NCBI GenBank assembly: GCA_001803705.1
Contig: MHDY01000199.1
Location: 1-17,293 of the forward strand
From: Nitrospirae bacterium GWC2_56_14
GTDB lineage: Bacteria > Nitrospirota > UBA9217
Length of the DNA: 17,293 bases
Reading direction: 5' to 3'
Shown here: positions 1 to 6,889 of the stretch, one piece after another
Layout: every line of letters begins with the position of its first letter
Numbering within the stretch: position 1 is the first letter of the stretch
Translations under genes and position numbers: made by a program
Notes under the pieces: generated by a model
What the model was told of the DNA's origin: nothing
Seen by the model: only the letters and a program-made list of their open reading frames with translations
Databases searched by the model: none

Positions 1-1
1 G

Positions 2-322
2 GCTGTTATTACGGAAGATGTGATGAAACTGCTCTTAGCCTACAACTGGCCCGGCAATATCCGTGAGCTGAAAAATGTGCTAGAACGGGCTCTGTTGCTC
101 ACCCCCAACGGGGCAACAATCCGCCAGTCACACTTCAGCAATCTGGTCAACGGCAGAGCCAGCCAAGGCACACAACGCCCGCAGACCGTGCAGGAGGTCG
201 AAGAAAGTCACGTCAGGACGGTAATGGAGCAGATGGAAGGCAACATCGACAAGACCGCTAAAACTCTGAATATCTCCAGGGCCACCCTCTATCGCCGGCT
301 CAAACAGATGAAGGAAGCATAA
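2..322 (+). CDS. Sigma-54-dependent transcriptional activator, C-terminal part (partial at left edge)
   Basis: This is the last ~106 residues of a bacterial enhancer-binding protein; the reading frame is open to the window edge, so the receiver/sensor domain and most of the AAA+ ATPase lie outside. The visible part begins at the end of the AAA+ domain, with the family's characteristic WPGNIRELKNVLERA segment. It continues through a variable linker and ends in a Fis-type helix-turn-helix (GNIDKTAKTLNISRATLYRRL). Proteins of this family bind palindromic upstream sites and use ATP to open sigma-54 promoters. The stop at 320-322 is only 28 nt before the NosL-like gene, so the two are probably co-transcribed. 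It is an obvious candidate to act on the palindrome/sigma-54 promoter pairs at ~4029-4135 and ~10038-10153, but that link is inference. The internal GTG/ATG codons at 20-25 are not the true start. Confidence 0.93.
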   Translation, partial: AVITEDVMKLLLAYNWPGNIRELKNVLERALLLTPNGATIRQSHFSNLVNGRASQGTQRPQTVQEVEESHVRTVMEQMEGNIDKTAKTLNISRATLYRRLKQMKEA

Positions 323-350
323 CACTGAGCACCAACCAAAGAGGCACTTC

Positions 351-851
351 ATGAAGAAAACATGGTTTTCCGCGGTACTCATTTGCACCTTGGGGCTCTG
401 CCTGAGGTTGGCGTTTTTTGTGGGGCCAGCCCAGGCCGGTGCCGGCCCCTTCCCTGGACCGCGGGACAAGTGCCCGGTCTGCGGCATGTTCATTGCCAAG
501 TATCCGGAGTGGACCGCCTCGATCCAGTTCGGCGACGGCAGCCACGTTTTTTTCGACGGGGTGAAGGATATGCTCAAGTTTTACCTGACTCCGCAGAAAT
601 ACGGCTCCCGGACAGACCGTTCCTCCATGGGCACCATCCGGGTCAAGGATTATTACAGCCTGGAGATGATCGACGGTCGCAATGCTTACTATGTCATCGG
701 CAGTGATGTCCTTGGCCCCATGGGGAAGGAACTGATCCCCTTTGCCCGGCAGACGGATGCCGCTGAATTCCTGCGGGACCACCGGGGGCGCCGCATCCTT
801 CGCTTCAACAACCTGGACAATGTTATTCTCCAACAACTGGAGTTGCATTGA
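351..851 (+). CDS. NosL-like exported copper-binding protein
   Basis: A 166-aa protein with an N-terminal hydrophobic signal segment (about residues 5-29, ending AQA). It has a NosL-family core: KCPVCGMFIAKYPEW with Cys41, Cys44 and Met46, followed by the family-typical stretch on a protein, its display in a 'F-DG-KDML-F' segment, and a GxMGxELIPF region. NosL proteins are periplasmic Cu(I)-binding proteins, best known from nitrous oxide reductase maturation. No nosZ is visible here, so a copper-delivery role for the neighbouring copper oxidases or the adjacent ABC system is inferred. Residue 29 is followed directly by the mature part, with no lipobox cysteine visible, so it is probably soluble or membrane-tethered rather than a lipoprotein. 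An AGAGG-like ribosome site precedes ATG 351. It is the first gene of a compact operon running to 3997, and its stop overlaps the next start as TTGA (848-851). Confidence 0.85.
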   Translation: MKKTWFSAVLICTLGLCLRLAFFVGPAQAGAGPFPGPRDKCPVCGMFIAKYPEWTASIQFGDGSHVFFDGVKDMLKFYLTPQKYGSRTDRSSMGTIRVKDYYSLEMIDGRNAYYVIGSDVLGPMGKELIPFARQTDAAEFLRDHRGRRILRFNNLDNVILQQLELH

Positions 852-1144
852 CGCCGCCCCGCCCAGCCATATTTTTCCTTAGCGCTATCACGGCCGGAGC
901 GCTGGCCCTTGCGGCAGCCTGCGGACATGCTGTCATTCGACAGAGAACGGATGGGCCTGGTCTTGAATCTCTGTCCCGCTTGGGGGGCCAACTCGCCCTC
1001 ACCGACCTTGCCCTGTTCACCGAGGCACGCTACACCCGCCACCCCTCCCAGGCTGATTTACATGCTCCCTTCCAGGACCATCCGTCAGCACTGGAGCATT
1101 TTCCCAGCGGCTCTTTCGTACCGCCACCCATGAGGATCCAATGA
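848..1144 (+). CDS. Small exported protein of unknown function
   Basis: A 98-aa protein starting at TTG 848, overlapping the NosL-like stop by 4 nt. A GGAG ribosome site at 839-842 and coding overlap on both sides (its TGA overlaps the next ATG at 1141-1144) support it as a real, translationally coupled gene. The N-terminus has a hydrophobic segment (about residues 7-25) ending LALAAAC, so it is exported; the cysteine could be a lipidation site, although the -3 position is Ala rather than the preferred Leu. The rest (about 70 residues) is polar with no motif I recognise and no transmembrane segment. The position between a NosL-like protein and an ABC permease suggests a periplasmic accessory component of the same system, by context only. 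Confidence 0.7.
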   Translation: MTPPRPAIFFLSAITAGALALAAACGHAVIRQRTDGPGLESLSRLGGQLALTDLALFTEARYTRHPSQADLHAPFQDHPSALEHFPSGSFVPPPMRIQ

Positions 1145-2277
1145 CCTGCTGGCTCAATCGACAGCTCAACATCCTTGATTACACCATCACATCCCTGCTG
1201 CGGCGCTGGTGGAAAAACCTTTCACTGATTTTTATCTATTCGGTGCTGGTGTTCGTCATCGGCTCGGTCATGTTCTTCACCCGTGCCATGCAGCGGGAGG
1301 CAAAACTGATCCTGGCAGACGCTCCAGACCTGGTGATACAACGGCTGGTAGCAGGCCGTCACGACCCCATCCCTCTGGCCAGGGCAGAGAAGATCCGCTC
1401 GATTCGCGGTGTTTCCGCTGTGAGTCCCCGTCTCTGGGGATATTATTTCGACCGGATCAACGGTGCCAACTATACCTTGCAGGGTGCTGACGACCGGGGA
1501 TTGTTACCGGGGGATATCGACATCGGCGCCGGTATTGCAAGAAGCCGAAAGATAGAGGCGGGTGATATCTTTTCCCTCACCGACAGCAATGCAATTCCTC
1601 AGGTCTTCCAGGTCAGGAAGCTGTTCGATGCTGCCAGCGACCTGCTGACGGTGGACCTGATGATCATGCCGACGGAGGATTTCCAGAGCTTCTTCGATTT
1701 TCCCGCCGACAGAGCCACGGATTTTGCGGTTTCAGTGCGTAACCCCCGTGAGATCGCTACGGTGGCAGGAAAGATTGTGGAGCTTTTTCCAGACAGTCGC
1801 CCAATCATGAAAGATGAGATACTACGCACCTACGCCTCCATCTTCGACTGGCGCGGAGGAATGATGATCGTCATGGTTGCCATGGCGGTGCTGGCTTTCG
1901 TTATCTTCGCCTGGGATCGGGCCAGCGGCCTTTCAGCCGCCGAACGCCATGAAATCGGGATACTCAAGTCCATCGGCTGGGATACGGGAGATGTACTTAG
2001 CCTGAAGTTCTGGGAAGGGGCCGTCATCTCCTTGACGGCCTTCCTCGCCGGCATTTTGGCGGCCTATGCCCATATTTTCCTCATGCCGGCACCATTTTTC
2101 TCCCATGCTCTCAAGGGATGGGCCGTCCTCTACCCCAGCTTCCGCCTCACCCCCTACGTTGATTTTTCCCAGGTGGCCGTGCTTTTCATCCTGACGGTTC
2201 TGCCCTACCTGGCTGCCACCATCGTACCCTCGTGGCTGGCAGCCAGCGTCGACCCTGACGCCGCCATGCGGAGCTGA
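1141..2277 (+). CDS. ABC transporter permease, FtsX/MacB type
   Basis: A 378-aa inner-membrane protein with the FtsX/MacB architecture. One N-terminal transmembrane helix (about residues 27-47) is followed by a ~190-residue extracytoplasmic domain (containing the IRGVSAVSPRLWGYY stretch typical of MacB periplasmic core domains). Three C-terminal helices follow (about 240-258, 293-315, 347-370). The cytoplasmic loop after the second helix carries the family signature RHEIGILKSIGW. Such permeases do not usually move substrates through a membrane channel; they couple cytoplasmic ATP hydrolysis to movements of periplasmic partners (for example lipoprotein release, efflux or peptidoglycan hydrolase activation). 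The start ATG 1141 overlaps the previous stop (ATGA) and follows GAGGA. The ATPase partner starts 2 nt after its stop. Substrate is unknown; the NosL-like neighbour suggests copper-enzyme maturation, as with NosFY, but the permease family here differs from NosY. Confidence 0.88.
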   Translation: MTCWLNRQLNILDYTITSLLRRWWKNLSLIFIYSVLVFVIGSVMFFTRAMQREAKLILADAPDLVIQRLVAGRHDPIPLARAEKIRSIRGVSAVSPRLWGYYFDRINGANYTLQGADDRGLLPGDIDIGAGIARSRKIEAGDIFSLTDSNAIPQVFQVRKLFDAASDLLTVDLMIMPTEDFQSFFDFPADRATDFAVSVRNPREIATVAGKIVELFPDSRPIMKDEILRTYASIFDWRGGMMIVMVAMAVLAFVIFAWDRASGLSAAERHEIGILKSIGWDTGDVLSLKFWEGAVISLTAFLAGILAAYAHIFLMPAPFFSHALKGWAVLYPSFRLTPYVDFSQVAVLFILTVLPYLAATIVPSWLAASVDPDAAMRS

Positions 2278-2279
2278 CC

Positions 2280-3008
2280 ATGATCCAGACCATCGATGTC
2301 ACCAAAATATTCAACCGGGGTGCTGCCAACGAATTCGCTTCCGTGCGGGGCGTCACCCTCGGCGTGACGGCCGGTGAGGCCCTGATCATCAAGGGGCCCA
2401 GCGGCTCGGGCAAGACCTCACTGCTCTCCCTGATGGGATGTATGAGCCGCCCCACCAGCGGACGCATCAGGATCAACGACCCGGATCTGGCGGTGAAGCT
2501 GGGGGCCGAGCTGGGGGCTTCCCTGGAAATCGCCACCCTGCCCGAGCGCTTTCTAACCCTTATCCGCCGGCAAATGTTCGGTTTTGTCTTCCAGCAATTC
2601 AATCTGGTGCGGGGAATCAGTGCCCTGGAAAACGTCATGCTCCCGATGTATCCCACCGGCGAACACAGATCAGCCATCCGGAAACGGGCGGAGGAACTAA
2701 TCGCGGAGTTTGGGGTGGCCCATCGGGCAACGGTCCGGGTTGAACTTCTCTCTGGCGGGGAACAGCAGCGGATAGCTATTGCCAGGGCTCTTGTCAACAG
2801 GCCCAAGGTGATCATCGCCGACGAGCCCACAGCCCATCTGGACACTGGCCTCTCCCGCGAGTTTCTCGAAATTGCCGCAGCCCTCAAGACCTCCGGCACC
2901 ACACTGATCATCGCCAGCCACGACCCCCTTGTCTGCCAGGCTCCTTTTGTGGACCGGGTAGAGGAAATACGAGACGGATTGCTGGTCAGGCCGGGGAGCG
3001 CCGGGTGA
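2280..3008 (+). CDS. ABC transporter ATP-binding protein (LolD/MacB class)
   Basis: A 242-aa ATPase with all canonical elements in order. These are Walker A (GPSGSGKTSLLSLMG, about residues 39-53), the Q-loop region (FGFVFQQFNLV), the signature LSGGEQQRIAIARAL, Walker B with catalytic Glu (KVIIADEPTAHLD) and the H-loop (IIASHD). The family is the LolD/MacB/FtsE group that pairs with FtsX-type permeases. About 35-40 residues lie between the Walker A region and the Q-loop (GRIRINDPDLAVKLGAELG...), a little longer than in LolD. ATG 2280 has GGAG at 2270-2273 and lies 2 nt past the permease stop; its own stop overlaps the next gene as GTGA (3005-3008). It should energise the 1141-2277 permease. 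The structure is intact, so the transporter is probably functional. Confidence 0.94.
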   Translation: MIQTIDVTKIFNRGAANEFASVRGVTLGVTAGEALIIKGPSGSGKTSLLSLMGCMSRPTSGRIRINDPDLAVKLGAELGASLEIATLPERFLTLIRRQMFGFVFQQFNLVRGISALENVMLPMYPTGEHRSAIRKRAEELIAEFGVAHRATVRVELLSGGEQQRIAIARALVNRPKVIIADEPTAHLDTGLSREFLEIAAALKTSGTTLIIASHDPLVCQAPFVDRVEEIRDGLLVRPGSAG

Positions 3009-3997
3009 TTTTCAATCCAGCGATCATTGCGCTTCTACTTAGCTCAACGGCAACGGCAGGGCTGCTCGTCTACGCAGCCGTAATTGGCATCCAGGTACTT
3101 CACGGCTGGAACCCGCTATCGGGGAGCGAAGGGCAACTATTGCTGGAGCGGAAGACCTCCCTGGTGTCCACCATCCTGGGCTACCTGCTGTGTTTCCATC
3201 TGGTGGCGCTGATGCTCTTCATCCACACGGCCGATGCGCTGCACCCCCTCTTTACCGGCGCCATGTGTGCCGCCGGCACCCTCAACGTCAACGGATTCGG
3301 CTATCCGGCGCTGCTGCTGAAACTCTTCAACACCCTTGCGGCTGGTCTCTGGCTCATCATCAACCATGCAGACAACCAGGTCCACGACTTCCCCCTGGTT
3401 CGTCCCAAGTATGCCGCCCTGATTGTCATGGCCCCGCTTGCTGCCCTGGAGACTTTTCTCGTTGCCGGCTACTTTACCGGGCTCAAGGCCAACGTGATCA
3501 CCTCCTGCTGCGGCAGTTTATTCGGCGGCGACCAAGGGACCTTTGCCGGCGGCATCGCTTCCCTGCCACCTATGCCGGCAACCGCCACATTCTACGCAGC
3601 CGCCTTCGTTACCCTGGCAGCGGCTTTCTTTGTTTGGCGCTGGGGCCGGGGAGCTATTCTGCTTGCGGTGGCCGGCATGATCACCTTCCTGGCTGCCCTT
3701 GTTGCCCTTATCTCCGTCTTTAGCCTCTACATCTACGAGATACCGACCCATCACTGTCCTTTCTGTCTGCTGCAGAAGGAGTACAATGGCATCGGTTACC
3801 TGCTTTACTCCCTGCTTCTCGTCGGCTCCGTATCCGCAGCAGGCAGCGGCCTGCTGCAACCGGCCAGGAAGATCCCAAGCCTTGGCCGTACCCTTCCCTC
3901 TCTGCAAAAACGGTTGGCGCTTGCGGCCTTTTTCTCCATAGCTACCTTCACCCTTCTGGTCACCTTGAAAATGATGACCTCTTCCTTTAGGTTTTAA
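3005..3997 (+). CDS. Polytopic membrane protein with conserved-looking cysteine pairs, function unknown
   Basis: A 330-aa protein beginning at GTG 3005 with GGGGAG at 2994-2999 and a 4-nt overlap with the ATPase gene. I count about eight hydrophobic segments (approximately residues 8-30, 52-76, 104-122, 136-158, 190-210, 216-240, 263-283, 303-324). Cysteines cluster in loops or at membrane edges: TSCCGSLFGG between helices 4 and 5, and HHCPFCLLQKEYNG just before helix 7, plus a lone Cys in GAMCAAG. CPFC preceded by two histidines looks like a metal site or a redox-active pair, reminiscent of VKOR/DsbB-like membrane thiol proteins, but I cannot assign it to either family. As the last gene of the NosL-like/ABC operon it may handle copper or thiols for that system (inference). 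Confidence 0.82.
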   Translation: MIFNPAIIALLLSSTATAGLLVYAAVIGIQVLHGWNPLSGSEGQLLLERKTSLVSTILGYLLCFHLVALMLFIHTADALHPLFTGAMCAAGTLNVNGFGYPALLLKLFNTLAAGLWLIINHADNQVHDFPLVRPKYAALIVMAPLAALETFLVAGYFTGLKANVITSCCGSLFGGDQGTFAGGIASLPPMPATATFYAAAFVTLAAAFFVWRWGRGAILLAVAGMITFLAALVALISVFSLYIYEIPTHHCPFCLLQKEYNGIGYLLYSLLLVGSVSAAGSGLLQPARKIPSLGRTLPSLQKRLALAAFFSIATFTLLVTLKMMTSSFRF

Positions 3998-4028
3998 TAA
4001 TTATTGCTGTATCACAATCAAGCCATAC

Positions 4029-4054
4029 GTCTCATACTTTTCTCATAATGAGAC
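4029..4054. promoter_or_regulatory. Putative operator/enhancer with three TCTCA half-sites (copy 1)
   Basis: TCTCAT-A-ATGAGA at 4041-4053 is a perfect 6-bp-arm palindrome. A third half-site, TCTCA at 4030-4034, starts exactly 11 bp upstream of the TCTCA at 4041. The core TCTCA-N3-TGAGACAA recurs at 10050-10065, where a third half-site lies at the same 11-bp offset (in opposite orientation). The palindrome centre is 74 bp upstream of the GG of a TTGGCATG element (4119-4126), a normal distance for a sigma-54 enhancer site. Which protein binds is unknown; the Fis-type activator at the window start is a candidate. Confidence 0.6.
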
Positions 4055-4118
4055 AACCCCCCTCCCCCAATAGCTCTCCATCCTATTGAAATAACGTCAT
4101 TTACCTGAATCTCCCTGC

Positions 4119-4135
4119 TTGGCATGCTTATTGAT
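4119..4135 (+). promoter_or_regulatory. Possible sigma-54 promoter with degenerate -12 element
   Basis: TTGGCATGCTTATTGAT has a perfect -24 half (TTGGCA) and correct 10-nt GG-to-G spacing, but the -12 dinucleotide is GA where the consensus has GC. It shares TTGGCATG with the much better promoter at 10137-10153 and has the same upstream palindrome. Predicted initiation (about 4146) would fall only ~2 nt before ATG 4148, implying a leaderless transcript, consistent with the absence of a ribosome-binding site there. Either this is real and unusual, or it is a chance or decayed match. Confidence 0.4.
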
Positions 4136-4147
4136 AGCTGACAACCC

Positions 4148-4570
4148 ATGATTCTTGAAGAAACAAAAACGCATATACCTCTCCAGGCAGAGAACTCTGT
4201 TGCGAAACAGCGGATCCTCGTGGTCGATGACGAGCCGGCGGTGCTTTTCGCCTATCGCAAGCTCATCGAACGCGAAGGGATAGGTGTAGACATCAGCATT
4301 AACCACCAGGGGGCCATGAACCAAGTGAGAGCGAACCAGTACCTGGCCGTCATCACAGACCTGCGGCTTGAAGGCACCGAAAACACCGATGGTCTGAAAA
4401 TTATCCATGCAATCAGGGAGCACCACCCCGACACAAAAATAATCATGGTGACAGGCTATGGCAATAAAGAGATTGAACAGATGGCTTTTGCCTCTGGGGT
4501 AAACCATTATTTCGAAAAACCGGTGAGGCCGTCACTAATCCTGGATGCGCTGAAACCACTGATAGGCTAA
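4148..4570 (+). CDS. Stand-alone receiver-domain response regulator
   Basis: A 140-aa CheY-like protein with no output domain. The receiver runs from about residue 20 to the end: acidic pair Asp27-Asp28 (ILVVDDEP), phosphoacceptor Asp71 (AVITDLRLEG), Thr102 (IIMVTGYG) and Lys124 (YFEKPVRP) are all present, so it should be phosphorylatable. About 20 residues precede the domain. No Shine-Dalgarno precedes ATG 4148 (the upstream bases are GATAGCTGACAACCC), and no alternative in-frame start exists before the LVVDDE strand. The multicopper oxidase gene starts 69 nt downstream with no terminator between, so they are probably one operon. Single receivers act through protein-protein contacts or as phosphate sinks; the cognate kinase is not in the window. 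The domain assignment is certain, the role is not. Confidence 0.93.
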   Translation: MILEETKTHIPLQAENSVAKQRILVVDDEPAVLFAYRKLIEREGIGVDISINHQGAMNQVRANQYLAVITDLRLEGTENTDGLKIIHAIREHHPDTKIIMVTGYGNKEIEQMAFASGVNHYFEKPVRPSLILDALKPLIG

Positions 4571-4628
4571 CTGTGTGTAGCCGGTATAGTGTTTTTTTGA
4601 CAATCATTTGAATGAAACTAACATAGGC

Positions 4629-4634
4629 AGGAGG
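4629..4634 (+). promoter_or_regulatory. Ribosome-binding site fixing a TTG start
   Basis: AGGAGG lies 5 nt before TTG 4640. The nearby alternative AUG codons lie downstream inside the signal peptide, so this perfect site decides in favour of the TTG start for the first multicopper oxidase. Confidence 0.8.
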
Positions 4635-4639
4635 CCATC

Positions 4640-6634
4640 TTGAAAAGACTTAAAATGCTAATTCCTTTGTTCTGCACTATTTTGTTGTCCGCAGGCTGCG
4701 GCAATGACACCAACACCGTAACAGTTGTGCAGGGAGCTTCCAAGACAACGCTGCTCAATCCGCTGGCCTTGCAACAGTTTGCCACAGACCTGCCGATTAT
4801 TCCTGTGGCAGGACCGGACCAGGCAAGATCAACTGCGACAACCGACTATTACACCGTCACTGCCGAACAGACGGAAAATTACGATTTCGGTCTTCGCAAG
4901 AAAGACGGGACCAATCTGATCAACCCGGTCAGCGGGGCGCCAATCCGCACCACTGTCTGGGGCTACACACTCAACGGAGTCAAGGCCGGCTACCTGGGAG
5001 CCAGCATCGAGGCCAGATCCACACTTGATCCGGGTGGAAAAAAGGTTCAGGTCAAATACGTCAACGACCTGAAAAATTCCGGCGGAATGCTCCTGACCAA
5101 ACACCTCCTGACCATTGACCCGACCCTCGACGGAGCAAACATGGGCGAACCGGAAATCCGCATCGTTACCCATCTCCACGGTGGACACGTTGCCCCGGAG
5201 TTTGATGGCCACCCCTTGGCATGGGTCACCAATGACCCCAACGCCACGACCGGCCTGCCTGCTGACGCGGTTAGCGGCCGGCCTGCACGGCCTGACGGTA
5301 ACTCGCTCACCTACACCTACGACAATGACCAGTTGGCTACCCAGCTCTGGTTTCACGACCACGCCATGGGCCTGACCCGTCTCAATGTCTACGCCGGACT
5401 GGCAGCCAACTACTTGCTGCGCGACGACCACGAGGATTCCCTCAACCTCCCCAAGGGCGCTTACGAAATCCCGCTCGTTATTCAGGACAAATCCTTTAAC
5501 GAAGACGGCTCGCTGCACTACGACTCCAATCCTCTTCTCAAGGCTACAGGCGAGCAGGAGACCGACGCCGCCGGAAACCCCGTCTACACCTCCAAGCCGG
5601 AGTTTTTCGGTAATGTGATAGTGGTCAATGGCAAGGCCTGGCCCAAACTAGATGTAGAACCTCGCAAATACCGTTTCCGCATGCTGAACGGTTCCGACTC
5701 GCGCTTCTACAACATGTGGCTGGAAGCCAGGGATGCGAACGGCGCCAGCGTGGCCATCCCGGCCGATGCCATCACGCAGATCGGCAGCGAAGGTGGACTG
5801 CTCCCGAACAAGGTAGCGGATATCGGCCAAACACAGGACAAGGGCCTGCTGCTGGCCACTGGCGAAAGGGCGGACGTAATCGTGGACTTTTCCAAATTCC
5901 CCGTCAACACCTCCATCACCCTGCGCAATGACGCCGCCACCCCCTTCCCTAACGGTGATCCGGTGGCCAGCACCACCACAGGACGGATCATGCAGTTCAA
6001 GATCACCAAACCATTGGCTGGCGCAGACACAAGTGTGATACCCGCCACCCCGCGTGTACCGGTGCCGCTTGGCGCACCTACTGCCCCAACCCGCTATGTT
6101 GATCTTCAGGAACTGATGGAGGATACGGCACTGGTTTACGACCCGATCACCGGTGCCAGCCTGCAGAGACTGAAACTGCTTCTGAATGGCCTGACCTTCT
6201 CCGCCCCTATTACCGAGAAACCCACTCTGAACAGCGTTGAGGAGTGGGTCATCATCAATAACACACCTGACATGCACCCCATGCACCTGCATCTGGTGGC
6301 CTTTGAGGTAATTGAAAAAGGGAGCGTGGCGCCGGGGACTTATACAGCCGGTGCAGGAGGCATCATGCCTAGCGTTACACTTGGCGGGCTTAGGCCCGAC
6401 ACCAATCCGGACGGTACGCCGGCAGACCCAGGCAATTCACACTATACTGTCAGGAATCACGAACGTGGCTGGAAGGAAACCATACGCGTGCCGCCGGCGG
6501 ACGAGGCTATCAACTCCCAGGGCTACGTCCGCATTCGGGCTAAATTCGACCGCCTTGGAACCTATATGTGGCACTGCCATATCCTGGCCCACGAAGAGCA
6601 CGAAATGATGCGGCCATTCACAGTAGTCCAATAA
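4640..6634 (+). CDS. Multicopper oxidase, CotA/OmpB-like, probable lipoprotein
   Basis: A 664-aa exported oxidase. A signal peptide (LIPLFCTILLSAGC) ends in a lipobox-compatible sequence, so Cys20 may be lipidated. All four copper-ligand motifs are present: His178-x-His180 in HLHGGH; His239-x-His241 in WFHDHAMG; HPMHLH with His546, 549, 551; and HCHILAHEEHEMM with His645, Cys646, His647, His651 and the probable axial Met656. These give one type 1 copper and a trinuclear cluster, which couple one-electron oxidation of a substrate to four-electron O2 reduction. The pattern (HLHGG, FHDHAMGLTRLNVYAG, HCHxxxHE..MMRP) is that of CotA/bilirubin oxidase and the Geobacter OmpB/OmpC group, some of which are needed for Fe(III) oxide reduction. 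Substrate (metal ion, phenolic, bilirubin) cannot be told from sequence. It follows the response regulator and is followed by a strong hairpin (6662-6695). Confidence 0.95.
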   Translation: MKRLKMLIPLFCTILLSAGCGNDTNTVTVVQGASKTTLLNPLALQQFATDLPIIPVAGPDQARSTATTDYYTVTAEQTENYDFGLRKKDGTNLINPVSGAPIRTTVWGYTLNGVKAGYLGASIEARSTLDPGGKKVQVKYVNDLKNSGGMLLTKHLLTIDPTLDGANMGEPEIRIVTHLHGGHVAPEFDGHPLAWVTNDPNATTGLPADAVSGRPARPDGNSLTYTYDNDQLATQLWFHDHAMGLTRLNVYAGLAANYLLRDDHEDSLNLPKGAYEIPLVIQDKSFNEDGSLHYDSNPLLKATGEQETDAAGNPVYTSKPEFFGNVIVVNGKAWPKLDVEPRKYRFRMLNGSDSRFYNMWLEARDANGASVAIPADAITQIGSEGGLLPNKVADIGQTQDKGLLLATGERADVIVDFSKFPVNTSITLRNDAATPFPNGDPVASTTTGRIMQFKITKPLAGADTSVIPATPRVPVPLGAPTAPTRYVDLQELMEDTALVYDPITGASLQRLKLLLNGLTFSAPITEKPTLNSVEEWVIINNTPDMHPMHLHLVAFEVIEKGSVAPGTYTAGAGGIMPSVTLGGLRPDTNPDGTPADPGNSHYTVRNHERGWKETIRVPPADEAINSQGYVRIRAKFDRLGTYMWHCHILAHEEHEMMRPFTVVQ

Positions 6635-6661
6635 AGTCAGTAATCGCTTGTTGCAAAAGCT

Positions 6662-6695
6662 GCTGGGCGCCCTCGGACCTTCGAGGACGCCCAGC
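6662..6695. terminator. Strong hairpin after the multicopper oxidase, terminator-like
   Basis: GCTGGGCG (6662-6669) pairs with CGCCCAGC (6688-6695) and CCTCG (6671-6675) with CGAGG (6682-6686), around one mismatch and a 6-nt loop. The stem is GC-rich and begins 28 nt after the stop codon. The downstream plus strand is AAAATAATT rather than a T-run, so intrinsic termination on the plus strand is doubtful. It may instead stabilise the 3' end, or act with another factor. Confidence 0.5.
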
Positions 6696-6831
6696 AAAAT
6701 AATTCCATGAGTTCAGCCAGTTGAGCCGATATAAATTTAGCGGAGACCCAAATATTTTTTATAGACAATCAAGGCAAATTAGTATTTACTCAAACCCGTA
6801 AAAGACCTTTTTAATCCTTATGATCATCGTT

Positions 6832-6861
6832 TTGATTCTTTGAGGTGCTTTTCCATATTTA
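6832..6861 (+). promoter_or_regulatory. Possible sigma-70 promoter for the FKBP-SCO-cytochrome operon
   Basis: TTGATT (6832-6837) and TATTTA (6856-6861) are separated by 18 bp and lie ~29 nt before ATG 6890, in an AT-rich 255-nt intergenic region that follows a hairpin. Both hexamers are imperfect, so this is only a plausible assignment. No sigma-54-type element or TCTCA palindrome was found in this interval. Confidence 0.3.
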
Positions 6862-6889
6862 AACACTCAGCAAGAACGGAGGACATTCA

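Noticed and set aside
351..851. Part of a nitrous oxide reductase (nos) cluster
   Set aside because: Only NosL is similar; nosZ, nosD, nosF and nosY homologues are not seen in the window, and the ABC genes are of the FtsX/MacB type.
2186..2911. 241-aa minus-strand open frame
   Set aside because: Fully antisense to the ABC permease end and the ATPase, whose motifs are complete; its composition is Arg/Ser-rich, as expected of a shadow frame in GC-rich DNA.
4597..4624. TTGACA-N16-TAACAT promoter before the first multicopper oxidase
   Set aside because: Transcription would begin around 4631, inside the AGGAGG ribosome site, and the spacer is short; read-through from the response regulator gene is more likely.
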